Below are positions 50,819 through 59,391 of a stretch of 64,000 nucleotides of DNA, piece by piece. Position 1 is the first letter of the stretch, and every line of letters starts with the position of its first letter. The translations under genes were made by a program, and so were the position numbers. The notes under the pieces were generated by a model. It did no database searches. It was not told where the DNA came from and was given only the letters and a program-made list of their open reading frames with translations. Origin of the DNA: Sphingomonas crocodyli (lineage in GTDB: Bacteria; Pseudomonadota; Alphaproteobacteria; Sphingomonadales; Sphingomonadaceae); NCBI RefSeq assembly GCF_004005865.1, contig NZ_SACN01000001.1, positions 1,550,001 to 1,614,000 on the forward strand, in the 5' to 3' direction.

Positions 50819-51309
50819 AGGCGGTAGAGCGGCCGCTCCTTGGGCCTGTTGCGTTTGCCTCTGCCGATGCCGACTACCGCGCCGTCATTGACCCCGGCGC
50901 GCACCGCTTCCCAATGCGCGACCTCGTCGCGATCAGCATATTGCCACTGGTTCGACGCAAGCCCGCGGATGGTATGCGCTCGCTTATCGCCGATCGGGAT
51001 TCCTTGGCGCAGGGGCTGGATGCCGATCATCTCACCCTTGAGCGGATCGCGCTGGCCTGCCACCGGATCGAACCAGATGTCGGTCACGATCGCATAGGCA
51101 TATCCATGATCCTTCTCATGGCGGACAGGAGCAGGATCATTTGCGACACCGGGCGGGGGTTTGCCGTAGGTATCCCAGCGCGAGATGATGCGCTGCATAA
51201 GCTGATCGCCAACCTTCACGTCCGAAAATCGTCCGCGCCCGCGTTTCCGCTTCACGCGTGGATGATCGTCGATCCAGTGCTTGCCTGATCCGTCATATAC
51301 CCAAGTCAC
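50815..51309 (-). CDS. Phage protein of unknown function between terminase subunits
   Basis: A 164-residue basic protein (VTWVYDGSGKHWIDDHPRVKRKRGRGRFSDVKVGDQLMQRIISRWDTYGKPP...). The GTG at 51309 overlaps the TerS stop (GTGA). A beta-barrel-like core (YAIVTDIWFDPVAGQRD) is visible. No family recognised. Confidence 0.6.
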   Translation of the reverse strand: MTWVYDGSGKHWIDDHPRVKRKRGRGRFSDVKVGDQLMQRIISRWDTYGKPPPGVANDPAPVRHEKDHGYAYAIVTDIWFDPVAGQRDPLKGEMIGIQPLRQGIPIGDKRAHTIRGLASNQWQYADRDEVAHWEAVRAGVNDGAVVGIGRGKRNRPKERPLYRL

Positions 51310-51791
51310 AGTCCCGCATCCTCGCTGCTGACGGTGATCGCCATCGGCCCGCCGTCGGCGCCAGCGTGCTTGATCATGTCGCCGTATCGCTTGGGGTCCC
51401 ACTTCGCGAGGAGCTTGAGGCGCAGTTCGGCCCGGTTCTTAGCCCATTGCACCGCTGCGCTATCCATGCGCTCGCTCGATCGTTCGCCGTCCGTGATCGA
51501 AATCACCCGCCCCGGCTCCTTGTCGATGATGTCCAAGGCATCGGTAGCGATCACGTCAAATCCGATCTCGCGTGCGCGCGCGAAGCGTTGGGAAAGATTG
51601 CTGTCCGCCTCCAACCAGTCATAAACCGTGCTGGGGTTCGGCATGTTGGGCGCAGAGCATAGCGTGGTGAGGGGCGTGCCTGCGCTGATCCCCTCTATGA
51701 TAATCCGGTCTATCTCGGGCGTGCGGATGGTGGGACGTCCCGTCTTCTTGGGTGTCGCAGCCTTCTTCCGCTTCGTGGGCTGTCGGGTCAT
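51306..51791 (-). CDS. Terminase small subunit-like protein
   Basis: A 161-residue protein. A basic N-terminus (TRQPTKRKKAATPKKTGRP) precedes an HTH-containing TerS core (LTTLCSAPNMPNPSTVYDWLEADSNLSQRFARARE). A C-terminal helix region follows (WAKNRAELRLKLLAKWDPKRYGDMIKHAGADGG). It recognises packaging sites for TerL. The start MTRQPTK at 51791 is coupled to the preceding small gene. Confidence 0.85.
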   Translation of the reverse strand: MTRQPTKRKKAATPKKTGRPTIRTPEIDRIIIEGISAGTPLTTLCSAPNMPNPSTVYDWLEADSNLSQRFARAREIGFDVIATDALDIIDKEPGRVISITDGERSSERMDSAAVQWAKNRAELRLKLLAKWDPKRYGDMIKHAGADGGPMAITVSSEDAGL

Positions 51792-51928
51792 GGCCTTCCC
51801 CTTTTTGCAAGGTCGCGGAGATCGCACAGGGCGTCGGCGGCGCGGCGCGACTGGCTGGCCATCGTCCACATGGGAACGCCAAGCCACACCCCGAGGATGA
51901 GCAGGACGATTGCGGCGTTGTCGCTCAT
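51788..51928 (-). CDS. Tiny membrane protein upstream of terminase
   Basis: A 46-residue protein with one hydrophobic helix at the N-terminus (IVLLILGVWLGVPMWTM, residues 7-23) and a charged end. It is coupled at both ends by ATGA overlaps. Function unknown. Confidence 0.55.
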   Translation of the reverse strand: MSDNAAIVLLILGVWLGVPMWTMASQSRRAADALCDLRDLAKRGRP

Positions 51929-52170
51929 ACCCGCCCCCTGTGCTTGGGCTTCGAGAGGATGGTCGTCACCACCCCGTCGCGGATCATGGCGCGGTGTCCG
52001 GAGCGAAGGCGGATGGAGGGCGCGTTCATGCGGACAGCCATCTCCGCGACCGGGGAGGATAGCTCGGCGCGGATGTGCTCCATGTCGATGCCGTAGACCC
52101 TTTCGAGGTATCTCAAGATTGCGTGCTCGCTGATCGTGACGGCGGGCGTGGGTGCGGTGGCCATGATCAT
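51925..52170 (-). CDS. Small phage protein of unknown function
   Basis: An 81-residue protein. The middle (ISEHAILRYLERVYGIDMEHIRAEL) is a helical motif seen in phage proteins near terminase genes. The ATG at 52170 overlaps the preceding stop. Function unknown. Confidence 0.6.
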   Translation of the reverse strand: MIMATAPTPAVTISEHAILRYLERVYGIDMEHIRAELSSPVAEMAVRMNAPSIRLRSGHRAMIRDGVVTTILSKPKHRGRV

Positions 52171-52481
52171 TCCTCCTGCCCGGTGAGCGCGGCGGCCTGG
52201 CGCGCGCGGAGCTTGCGCCCCATCACGTAATCGGAGCGGCGCGAGCCGATCCGGTTCTGGCGGACATGCGCAGCCCGCTCGCGGATCAGACTTTCGCGGC
52301 CTTCCTCATCAATCCAGCGGCGGATGCAGCGCCAGTTGGTATTGAATATCTCCTCGATCGCACCATCGGGGCCAGCCCATCCGTTGCGGATGAAGACGGC
52401 GCGGAAATTAGGCGGGCGAGGGCGATACGGGCGGATGAGGCCGGTATCCGGCTTGCGGCGCGGCGGGTCAGCGTCAGCCAT
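52167..52481 (-). CDS. Small basic phage protein, possibly DNA-binding
   Basis: A 104-residue Arg-rich protein (PPRRKPDTGLIRPYRPRPPNFRAVFIRNGWAGPDGAIEEIFNTNWRCIRRWIDEEG...). The central helices could form an HTH (IEEIFNTNWRCIRRWIDE). Function unknown. It overlaps a 16-codon frame upstream. Confidence 0.55.
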   Translation of the reverse strand: MADADPPRRKPDTGLIRPYRPRPPNFRAVFIRNGWAGPDGAIEEIFNTNWRCIRRWIDEEGRESLIRERAAHVRQNRIGSRRSDYVMGRKLRARQAAALTGQEE

Positions 52482-52524
52482 TCTCTTCCCCCTTGGTGAT
52501 GTTGATGGGCTTTGAGGCGGTCAT
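52474..52524 (-). CDS. Sixteen-codon coupling frame
   Basis: The minus strand encodes MTASKPINITKGEENG. Its ATG overlaps the primase stop (ATGA) and its end overlaps the next gene by eight bases. It may be a relay peptide for ribosomes passing along the operon. Low confidence because it is so short. Confidence 0.35.
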   Translation of the reverse strand: MTASKPINITKGEENG

Positions 52525-53420
52525 GCGGCCTCCCTGTCAGCCCAATCCAGGCCGAGTTGACGTGGGATCTGAACCCGCACGAAGATGTCTTTGACGGCCA
52601 GACGATGGGCCAATTCGTAGGCTGCAGCCGCGCCCCCGAACTTCGGATCATTGTCACCGAAGATATAGACCTCGGTCACACCTTCGGGCGGGAGCCACTT
52701 GGCCATCAGGGTCGAGTTGATTGCGGCCCACACCGGTATCTGGAAACGCTTGGCCGCCCCGAGTGCAGTTTCAATGCCCTCTGCAATACCCAGCTTCTCA
52801 CCGTGTGGTGCCAGGCGCACGGCACTGCCTGCAGGAAGGTCTCCGGGCATCATGGCGCGCGGTTTGTCTATGTCTGCCTTGCCGTTCGGGCCAAGGAAGG
52901 TGCGGTGAATGTTGACCGGCTTGCCGTCGAGGCCAGTAACAAGCGCCAGCATCGCCGGCAGCTTCAACGGGCTATCGGGGACAGGGCACGACGACGAGAA
53001 ACGAAGGCACCCGAGAGAGGCCGGAAGCGGTAGGTCGCGGCCCGCAAGATAGCTGGCGACCGCGTCGCCTTCGCGAACAGGCGCACCACCCATCCACAGC
53101 GTGTTCAGCATAGCCCTGCGGCGTTCCGGTGCCATAGCCGGGCGCGCCTGTTCTGCGCTCACGTTGCCGATGACCTGATCAATCTCGTTCGCGGCCCGCT
53201 TGAAGTCCCAACCCTTCAAGCGCAGCAGGAAGTCGAAGCCCTTCCCGGCGCCACATTGCGAGCAATAGAAACTCCCTTCGCCCTTGTTGTCGAAGCGAAA
53301 GCGATCCTTGCCGCCGCAGAATGGACAGGGGCCGTGCTTGCCGGTGAGAAACTCATCGGGCACACCGAGAGCGAGAAGGATTCCCTTCCACTTGTTGCGC
53401 GCTGCATCGATCGTTTTCAT
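52521..53420 (-). CDS. DNA primase (zinc finger and Toprim)
   Basis: A 299-residue phage primase/topoisomerase-type protein. The zinc finger has Cys32/35 and 53/56 (CPFCGGKDRFRF...FYCSQCGAG), followed by a linker. A Toprim domain has LGIAEGIETALGA and the acidic YIFGDND. It has no helicase domain; the separate SF2 helicase upstream may serve instead. It makes primers for phage replication. Confidence 0.85.
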   Translation of the reverse strand: MKTIDAARNKWKGILLALGVPDEFLTGKHGPCPFCGGKDRFRFDNKGEGSFYCSQCGAGKGFDFLLRLKGWDFKRAANEIDQVIGNVSAEQARPAMAPERRRAMLNTLWMGGAPVREGDAVASYLAGRDLPLPASLGCLRFSSSCPVPDSPLKLPAMLALVTGLDGKPVNIHRTFLGPNGKADIDKPRAMMPGDLPAGSAVRLAPHGEKLGIAEGIETALGAAKRFQIPVWAAINSTLMAKWLPPEGVTEVYIFGDNDPKFGGAAAAYELAHRLAVKDIFVRVQIPRQLGLDWADREAA

Positions 53421-54919
53421 CGTGCCGACCTCCGCTTTGCGAAGGCAATTCGGCGCGAACGCTCATAGCCGAGGAAGGCGCCATCAGGCTGAACCGGGCC
53501 GTCGTGCAAGCCCTTCGGCCATACGCCGAACCTCTCGCGATAGAGCGCCTTGGCGAGCTTGCCGCCCTTGCCTCGCTCCATGTCGACGTAGCGTGCCATC
53601 GACCAGAAGCGCTGCTTGGCGGCCATGTCAGCCTTGGTCGGCTTTCCGCGCATTTCGACAAGCTCGCCAGCCTCAACTTCGACATCGGATTGCCGCTCCG
53701 GCGCGAAACCGCAGCCTGGGCAGCGGTGAACCTTTGCCGGCTTGAGCAGGCCACACGAGCCGCACTCCTTGGGCATCGGCTCGCCCTTTTCGGATTTAGT
53801 CTGTTGCTTGGCTGACGCTCCCGACAGGAGTTTCGGGTGGTGGATGTCCGTCACGAACCCGAGGCGGGCATGATTGTCGGCGTGATCGAGGATCAGGGCG
53901 TCCTCCTTGCCGGGCGCGGTTCGAAGGGCGCGGCCGATCATCTGGACGAACAACATCTCCGATCGCGTCGGCCGGGCCAGAACCACGCAGCGGACATCCG
54001 CGTCGACGCCCGTCGTCAGCGTGCCGATGTTGACGATCCCGGAGATTTCACCCCGAGCCATGCGCGCGAACAACAACTTGCGCTCGATCAGGTCGACGTG
54101 GGCGTCGCAATAGCCCATCCTGATCCCGGCTTCGGCAAACTGCTCCACCAACCGAGCCGCGTGGGCACGGTCCACCGCGAACACCAGCGTCGGCAGCCCT
54201 TTCGCCTTTGCCAGCCAAGTCTGCACGACATCGGCGACGATCGTGCGGCCGGACATCACCTCGCCAAGCTGATCCTGATTGTAATCCCCGGCGACAATCT
54301 TGACGCCCGACAGGTCAGGGTGGCTGGGCGCGAAAACGCGGAAGGGCGACAGGAAACTACGGCCGATCAGATCAGCCATCGTGACCGGGACGACCAGATC
54401 GTGCCACTCGTCGGCCATGCCGCGCGCCCAGGGCGTGGCTGACAACCCGACGAACACGGTGCGCGGGCAAGCGGCCATCCAATCGGACACGGCCTTGAAC
54501 CGCATATGGCATTCGTCGACGATCACCACGTCGGCTTCGGGGCGGACGCGCTTGGCGAGCGACTGCACGGAGACGACCTGAACAGGCTGGGCGCGATTGG
54601 TGCGGGGGTGGCTGGCCTGGATCACGCCGATCGCGTCAACGCCCTGCCCCTCAAAGGCTTCGACGGTTTGATCGACGAGCGAGATTGCGGGCACCGTGAA
54701 GGCGACGCGGTTGCCCTTGCGCAGCGCCCCTCCGATGATTTCCGCCGCGGTTACGGTCTTCCCGGCCCCGGTGGGCATCTGGCAGACGATCCGTCGATTC
54801 CCTGCCAGCAAGGATTGCTTGATCAGGGTGATAGCATTTCGCTGGTGCTCGCGGAGTGCCTTGGGTTCGCTGCGGGTTGCGAACAGGTCTGAGCCGGTGA
54901 AGGCGGGGAGGCTGGCCAT
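53417..54919 (-). CDS. SF2 DEAD/DEAH-type helicase
   Basis: A 500-residue helicase. Walker A is MPTGAGKT (48-55) and the DEAH-box variant is VDECH. SATPW, the motif V-like TTGVDADVR and motif VI (QMIGRALRT) are also present. A C-terminal Cys4 zinc ribbon (CGSCGLLKPAKVHRCPGCGF) is present. It unwinds DNA during phage replication or recombination. It overlaps DUF1376 upstream by one base and the primase downstream by four. Confidence 0.87.
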   Translation of the reverse strand: MASLPAFTGSDLFATRSEPKALREHQRNAITLIKQSLLAGNRRIVCQMPTGAGKTVTAAEIIGGALRKGNRVAFTVPAISLVDQTVEAFEGQGVDAIGVIQASHPRTNRAQPVQVVSVQSLAKRVRPEADVVIVDECHMRFKAVSDWMAACPRTVFVGLSATPWARGMADEWHDLVVPVTMADLIGRSFLSPFRVFAPSHPDLSGVKIVAGDYNQDQLGEVMSGRTIVADVVQTWLAKAKGLPTLVFAVDRAHAARLVEQFAEAGIRMGYCDAHVDLIERKLLFARMARGEISGIVNIGTLTTGVDADVRCVVLARPTRSEMLFVQMIGRALRTAPGKEDALILDHADNHARLGFVTDIHHPKLLSGASAKQQTKSEKGEPMPKECGSCGLLKPAKVHRCPGCGFAPERQSDVEVEAGELVEMRGKPTKADMAAKQRFWSMARYVDMERGKGGKLAKALYRERFGVWPKGLHDGPVQPDGAFLGYERSRRIAFAKRRSAR

Positions 54920-55434
54920 CAGCGGGCACCCCCGGCAATGATCGTCAGGCCGTCCCTCGTGTGCGTGTGTGCGTGAGGCTCCGAACCTCTCTTACCCTTC
55001 TCTTGGTAAAGGAGGTTATTACCTACACCTTCACCACCACCCGCGTGTGGTTGAACGGCCGTTGCATCGTCCGTTGAACGGCCGTTGGATTTCCGTGCCT
55101 CAGCCGATGCACGACCGGCAGCAGATTTTTGAGCTATGTTGCGACGCGCCTTCGTCAGTTCGGAGGCTGTTTCGGGGCGCGTGATCCGGCCTTGAGCGAT
55201 AGTGCAGTCAGCGAGCAAGGTGGGGCGCATGGCCTGCCATTGCCGCACGGTGAGTTTCAGTTCTTTGGCGATGGCCTTGTCATCGTCGGCAATCGACCCA
55301 TCATGCTCCCAGAGCAGCATGAGAAGATAGTTTAGCGCACTATGCTCGACATGCGATAAGGTGCCCGCACGCGCGCGGGCGTCCTTGATGAACACCGGCA
55401 TCCAAAGCGCAACACTGGGTTTCGGGGCACTCAT
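54919..55434 (-). CDS. DUF1376 replication-initiation-like protein
   Basis: A 171-residue protein. The N-terminus (SVALWMPVFIKDARARAGTLSHVEHSALNYLLMLLWEHDGSIADDDKAIAKELKLTVRQW) is DUF1376, found in phage replication genes. The C-terminal part is disordered and carries the two near-iteron repeats (55051-55087) in its DNA. It could recruit the helicase and primase to the origin. Confidence 0.75.
   Translation of the reverse strand: MSAPKPSVALWMPVFIKDARARAGTLSHVEHSALNYLLMLLWEHDGSIADDDKAIAKELKLTVRQWQAMRPTLLADCTIAQGRITRPETASELTKARRNIAQKSAAGRASAEARKSNGRSTDDATAVQPHAGGGEGVGNNLLYQEKGKRGSEPHAHTHTRDGLTIIAGGAR
55051..55087. repeat. Two 14-bp palindromic repeats inside the DUF1376 gene
   Basis: TTGAACGGCCGTTG occurs twice, at 55051-55064 and 55074-55087 (23 bases apart, start to start). 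The core AACGGCCGTT is a perfect palindrome. Lambda places its origin iterons inside its O gene in the same way, so these may be origin or protein-binding sites. Confidence 0.5.
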
Positions 55435-55874
55435 GCCGCGTCCTCCATTTTCGAGATGATGTCAGCGACGATCGGCTTGATGATTTCGCCGATGGGACGC
55501 GCTTCTCCGGTTGGCTTGGCAGCCTGCTGCACAAGCACGCGGGCGCCATCGATTCCGGGGACGCGCTCGATTTCCATACGGTCGATCCAGCGATCATCGG
55601 GGAAGTTGGGGATGGTCTGCACCAGAAGGTCGGTGAGAGCCTTTTCGCGGTTGGCGATGTCCCCGGTGTAGTTCAGGCCCAGATGATAGGTGACGATCAG
55701 GTGGGGTTCGAACTTCGGCGATCCCTGGGCGCGCCACGCGGCGCGTAGAACCGCAGATGCGCCTTCCTGCCACGCCTTGTAGGGCTTGGACTTGACGCGG
55801 CCCCTTTTGGGCACGTTGTTCGTCAGCGCCGACAGCGCGGGAGGCATAGGGAGCGTGACAGCAAAAACGTTCAT
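55431..55874 (-). CDS. rusA: Holliday-junction resolvase RusA
   Basis: A 147-residue endonuclease that resolves Holliday junctions. The RusA core has GDIANREKALTDLLVQTIPNFPDDRWIDRMEIER with acidic metal-binding residues. It is coupled by ATGA to the DUF1376 gene downstream. Confidence 0.88.
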   Translation of the reverse strand: MNVFAVTLPMPPALSALTNNVPKRGRVKSKPYKAWQEGASAVLRAAWRAQGSPKFEPHLIVTYHLGLNYTGDIANREKALTDLLVQTIPNFPDDRWIDRMEIERVPGIDGARVLVQQAAKPTGEARPIGEIIKPIVADIISKMEDAA

Positions 55875-56263
55875 GCGATCATCCCCAGGGCGTGCATGGC
55901 GCGCTCAAGAGCCATGCTTTCCATCTTGGTGAGGGGGCGTGATTGCGATGCGGCGTTGAGACGGTCGAAGGTGTCGCGAGCGACCGTAACCCCGGCATGG
56001 CGGCGAAACTGATGCGTCGCCGCCTTCGCCGACATGCGAAAGACACGGCCGATCATGCGCCAGGACAAGCCGCAGCGGCGGAATGCCTGCATTACGCGAA
56101 TATCAGCGTTCGACAGCTTACGGCGCTTGCGCGGCGGGGTTGCCGAAGCATTGCGAGCGGACGCCATTTGCGACGATCGGGCGCGAGCCTCAGGGGACCG
56201 GTTGTATTTCGCGAGATGTTCACCGCAGCCAGCCACCGCGGAGATGGGTGTCTGTGCGTTCAT
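55871..56263 (-). CDS. HTH protein of unknown function
   Basis: A 130-residue basic protein. A helix-turn-helix-like region SNADIRVMQAFRRCGLSWRMIGRVFRMSAKAATHQFRRH is at about 50-88. The start MNAQTPIS overlaps the methyltransferase stop. Probably a DNA-binding phage regulator. Confidence 0.6.
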   Translation of the reverse strand: MNAQTPISAVAGCGEHLAKYNRSPEARARSSQMASARNASATPPRKRRKLSNADIRVMQAFRRCGLSWRMIGRVFRMSAKAATHQFRRHAGVTVARDTFDRLNAASQSRPLTKMESMALERAMHALGMIA

Positions 56264-56856
56264 GCTACTTGCTCCAGATCGGTGGATTTCCAATCGAGCC
56301 AACCGAGGACCGGCGGTCCCTCGTGGCCGTGTTCCCAGACGAACCATGCGAAGGCGATCACGCCGTGGCCGTCGCCAGCTTCGGAGAGGCGCCCGCGCTG
56401 CATCGGCACCCGGCGCGACATGATCCACACGCGCGCAAGCGGGGTGTTGGGGAACCACTGTCCGCGTTCGACGCCCTCAAGGAAGGCGAGGCGAAGGAAC
56501 ATGGCGACCTTGCCGGTGGTCAGTTCCAACGCCTTCGCCGTGAACTCGGCCGCCATCTTGAACGGAGGGTTCGTCACGATGTTGGGCGCGCGGGGCTGCC
56601 ACTCCATCAGGAAGTCGATACGCGATTCACCGAAGCCACGATCGACGAGATCGGAGGAAATCACCTCATGGCCGGCCGCCTGCAGGACGCGGGACATGTC
56701 CCCTTCGCCACAAGCGGGCTCCCAGATAGCGCCGTCGAACTGCTCCACCTGCAGCAGCGCAGCGGTCGCGCCCGGGTGTGTGGGATAGAAGTCATCGACC
56801 TCGCGATTTTCATAGTCGACCGTCTGGGCGGTGACGTAGGAGACAGACCCGCCCAT
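56260..56856 (-). CDS. Phage DNA adenine methyltransferase-like protein
   Basis: A 198-residue protein. The SAM-binding-type WEPACGEGDMSRVLQAAG and the catalytic NPPF motif (IVTNPPFKMAAEF) are typical of N6-adenine methyltransferases. It is small and has no visible target-recognition domain. It may protect phage DNA or act as an orphan enzyme. Its ATG overlaps the previous stop by one base. Confidence 0.8.
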   Translation of the reverse strand: MGGSVSYVTAQTVDYENREVDDFYPTHPGATAALLQVEQFDGAIWEPACGEGDMSRVLQAAGHEVISSDLVDRGFGESRIDFLMEWQPRAPNIVTNPPFKMAAEFTAKALELTTGKVAMFLRLAFLEGVERGQWFPNTPLARVWIMSRRVPMQRGRLSEAGDGHGVIAFAWFVWEHGHEGPPVLGWLDWKSTDLEQVA

Positions 56857-57332
56857 CAGTCGTTCGCCCGCAGAGCCGAGAGACGCTGGCGGAGGGCTTC
56901 GATCCCGCGCGCTGCATCGTCGAGCGCCTTCGATCCGATGGCCTGCAGTTCGTCGTCGTCGACCTTGCCGTCATCGAGCAGGGTGAGGGAAAGGAGGTGG
57001 GCGAGGTGGAGCAGCTTGGCGAGGCGTTCGTTGTCGGTCATGTCCTCGCTATCGAGTGGGACAGACTTGACGCCGATCATGGCGAGGACGTCGGCGCCGA
57101 ACCGGCCATTCCACTCCCGAAGGCCGAGCAGAAAGGACGTGAAGCCCATCTCCGCTGTGCCCTTGGCATATTGCGACGCCTGATCTTCTGAGCGTCCGAG
57201 GACGCGGCCCACATCCTTCCACGTCAGGCCGTCAGCCTCGCGGATCGCAGCGAGCGATTCCCCAAGCGTGTCGACCGCGTCAGAAACGGCGAAAGTGCGC
57301 CGCTTGCCGTGGATTCCCGGTTGTGCGGTCAC
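56856..57332 (-). CDS. HTH phage regulator (CII-like position)
   Basis: A 158-residue protein. An HTH is at about 33-60 (LTWKDVGRVLGRSEDQASQYAKGTAEMGFTSFLLGLREWNGRFG), and the C-terminus is helical. Its location a few genes downstream of cro is where CII-type activators usually are. Role inferred only. Confidence 0.65.
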   Translation of the reverse strand: MTAQPGIHGKRRTFAVSDAVDTLGESLAAIREADGLTWKDVGRVLGRSEDQASQYAKGTAEMGFTSFLLGLREWNGRFGADVLAMIGVKSVPLDSEDMTDNERLAKLLHLAHLLSLTLLDDGKVDDDELQAIGSKALDDAARGIEALRQRLSALRAND

Positions 57333-57568
57333 TTATCGAAGCTCCCATGATGAAAGCCCGAACCGCCCTCATTCTGGTCACGCGCCGATGCTTCCTGCTG
57401 ATCGAGGCGGGTCGCGAGGATCGAGCAGTCAGCCGACAGGAGGTCGCGGTGACGATGGGGGGAGAGAGCCTGAGACTGGTGGATGCGGTTCAGCCAGAGG
57501 CCGAGCGTGACTGCGGTAAGAGGGGCAGCGATCGCGTAGGCGATGGCGCAGGTGGCGAGCGTGTTCAT
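57329..57568 (-). CDS. Small membrane protein in the immunity region
   Basis: A 79-residue protein with a hydrophobic N-terminal helix (ATCAIAYAIAAPLTAVTLGLWL) and a charged, His-rich tail. Coupled by four-base overlaps on both sides. Function unknown. Confidence 0.55.
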   Translation of the reverse strand: MNTLATCAIAYAIAAPLTAVTLGLWLNRIHQSQALSPHRHRDLLSADCSILATRLDQQEASARDQNEGGSGFHHGSFDK

Positions 57569-57831
57569 GCCGGGAGCGCCCCCGCGATCGGGAGGCTTTG
57601 AACCGAGATGAAGCGGAGCGGCGTGGAGCCGTGGTGAGCGTTGAGGCGGAAGCTGGGCGACTGGCCGGGGCGGCGCTCGATGTATCCGCGCTCCTCAAGG
57701 GCCGTCAGATGGCCAGCGACCGACCAGCGGCGCGTGATGCCCATGCGCTTTGCCATTTCCACCATCGTGACGGTCGGATCAGCGCGCAGGATCGCGAGCA
57801 GTTCGGCTTGGCGGGGAGTGAGGCCGATCAT
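57565..57831 (-). CDS. Winged-helix DNA-binding protein (LexA N-domain-like)
   Basis: An 88-residue protein (MIGLTPRQAELLAILRADPTVTMVEMAKRMGITRRWSVAGHLTALEERGYIERRPGQS). This is the LexA-type winged helix without the protease half, and it may control immunity or replication genes. The ATG at 57831 overlaps the Cro stop. Confidence 0.7.
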   Translation of the reverse strand: MIGLTPRQAELLAILRADPTVTMVEMAKRMGITRRWSVAGHLTALEERGYIERRPGQSPSFRLNAHHGSTPLRFISVQSLPIAGALPA

Positions 57832-58034
57832 GCTGCGGCCGAGGTGCGCGCGTCCGTCGCGAATAGATGCGACTTGCCTTGGTCGCGAGCCACGAGCCGC
57901 AGATGCGCCATGCGCGAGGCCGGTATCCCGTTCTTTCGCCAACTGTGGACGGTCGAAACGGGAGCCTCAGTCAGGCGCGCTACAGCACTGGTGCCGCCGA
58001 GGCCGTCGATGATGTGGGTCGCTTGCTGGTCCAT
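57828..58034 (-). CDS. Cro-like repressor
   Basis: A 68-residue protein (MDQQATHIIDGLGGTSAVARLTEAPVSTVHSWRKNGIPASRMAHLRLVARDQG). This is the YdaS/Cro-type HTH with IPASR. It is divergent from the CI gene across the operator region, the usual place for Cro. It should bind the same palindromes and favour lytic growth. Confidence 0.8.
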   Translation of the reverse strand: MDQQATHIIDGLGGTSAVARLTEAPVSTVHSWRKNGIPASRMAHLRLVARDQGKSHLFATDARTSAAA

Positions 58035-58044
58035 GCTCGCAATA

Positions 58045-58106
58045 TGCGATAGTCGCAATGCGATCGCAAGCAAATAGTTGCGATAATCGCGTTTGCGATA
58101 GTCGCA
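58045..58106. promoter_or_regulatory. Operator region between cro and cI, three palindromes
   Basis: Three copies of TGCGATARTCGC(A/G) are at 58045-58057, 58079-58091 and 58094-58106. A shorter TGCGATCGCA lies at 58059-58068. Centres are 34 and 15 bases apart, in the 92-base gap between the Cro and CI starts. This is where the two repressors compete. Confidence 0.85.
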
Positions 58107-58126
58107 TCGCTGTGGCCTATGGCGCT

Positions 58127-58810
58127 ATGGCAACAAACGATGGACTGCGCCCGGAAGCCCGAGAAATCTTTGCCGCTATGGAGCAGCAAGGAAGGTCACA
58201 GCGCGACTTGGCTGCAGCACTCGGCATTGACGCCGACATGGTTTCAAAGGTCAAAAAAGGGATCCGGCAATTCAAAGGGCCCGAACTGCTGGCGGCCCGG
58301 CGCTTCCTCAGTCTCGGCGAGGCCGGCGCTGAGGTTCGCACGCTCGGCATGCACGAGGCGCCCGACCGCCCCCTGATCGTCACGACGTCGACGGCAGACG
58401 GCGCGGTCGAAATCCGCCAGCTCGATCTTTCTTATTCGATGGGGCCGGGGGCAACGCCCGAAGACTTCCCCGAGGAAACGCCGGTCCTGTTCGATCCGAA
58501 CTTCCTCCGCACGATCACGCGCGCGCCGACGCACCGGCTGTATGTCGCGCGGGGCGATGGCGATTCGATGTTTCCTACACTGATCAATGACGACCAGGTG
58601 CTTGTCGACACGACGCAGAACACGATCGGCCAGCAGGATCGGATCTGGGCGTTGAGCTATGACGGCGCCCACATGATCAAGCGGCTGCGCAGGGCAGGGA
58701 AGGGGAGGATCAAGATCATCTCCGATAACACCACCGTGCCGATGGATGAGGTAGACGAAGCCGATCTGCGCATCTTCGGGCGCGTGATCTGGGTTGGCCG
58801 AAGAGTATAA
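58127..58810 (+). CDS. CI-type S24 phage repressor
   Basis: A 227-residue repressor. The N-terminal HTH is SQRDLAAALGIDADMVSKVKKG (24-45). The C-terminal S24 domain has catalytic Ser147 (GDGDSMFP) and Lys185 (MIKRLRR), so it should cleave itself under RecA. A possible Ala-Gly cleavage site is at 66-67. It keeps the prophage silent by binding the operators here and at 60,109-60,156. Confidence 0.9.
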   Translation: MATNDGLRPEAREIFAAMEQQGRSQRDLAAALGIDADMVSKVKKGIRQFKGPELLAARRFLSLGEAGAEVRTLGMHEAPDRPLIVTTSTADGAVEIRQLDLSYSMGPGATPEDFPEETPVLFDPNFLRTITRAPTHRLYVARGDGDSMFPTLINDDQVLVDTTQNTIGQQDRIWALSYDGAHMIKRLRRAGKGRIKIISDNTTVPMDEVDEADLRIFGRVIWVGRRV

Positions 58811-58821
58811 GGGGAGGGTGC

Positions 58822-59160
58822 ATGTCGTTTCGACCGGAGATGATTGGGGACATTTCTAGGCCCACAGGCGGGTTCGCTATCATGGCGGGCGCGATCTTGT
58901 TCTTTATCGCCATCGCGGCGGCGGTCTTGGGCTTCACTGTCCCGGTGGACCAGCGGTATATTGGCGACGGCGTTTATGTGCCCGACCAACAGCAGGCTGC
59001 ATTCCGCTTTTTCGCGCTGGTCATTGCGGGCTCTGGGCTTTCCGTCAGCATCTTCCTGTTAGGGCTGGGCTTCATCCTGCGAGCCTTGTGGTTTTTGCCA
59101 TCGCGCCCGCTCGATGCTGCTCCGACGAAGCAAGTAGATCTATACGAAGCGCAATATTGA
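58822..59160 (+). CDS. Membrane protein downstream of cI
   Basis: A 112-residue protein with two membrane helices (about 18-38 and 63-90). AGGGGAGGG precedes the ATG. Being downstream of cI and on the same strand, it may be expressed in the lysogen; a role such as superinfection exclusion is possible but unproven. Confidence 0.6.
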   Translation: MSFRPEMIGDISRPTGGFAIMAGAILFFIAIAAAVLGFTVPVDQRYIGDGVYVPDQQQAAFRFFALVIAGSGLSVSIFLLGLGFILRALWFLPSRPLDAAPTKQVDLYEAQY

Positions 59161-59391
59161 TCACGAAGACGAATGGCCCAGCGGCATGATGCGCGCCCCA
59201 GAGGGATGGGAGTAGGCCTCGGTCATTGTGGAGGGTTCGAAGTCGTTGAAATCGACTGGCTGCAGCGTCCCGTCTTTTTCCTCCACAATGATGAAACGTC
59301 GCCAACCGTCGCCCACGGCCATAGTCTTCAATTCAGCGAGTGTGAAAGTGTGGCCGCATTTCGGGCATGGCTTGGGGAAGGGATCGGACAT
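59161..59391 (-). CDS. Small zinc-binding phage protein
   Basis: A 76-residue protein: MSDPFPKPCPKCGHTFTLAELKTMAVGDG..., a CPKCG knuckle with the remainder (FIIVEEKDGTLQPVDFNDF). The ATG at 59391 overlaps the ATG of the plus-strand gene at 59390 (catg). It runs against the neighbours. Confidence 0.5.
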   Translation of the reverse strand: MSDPFPKPCPKCGHTFTLAELKTMAVGDGWRRFIIVEEKDGTLQPVDFNDFEPSTMTEAYSHPSGARIMPLGHSSS

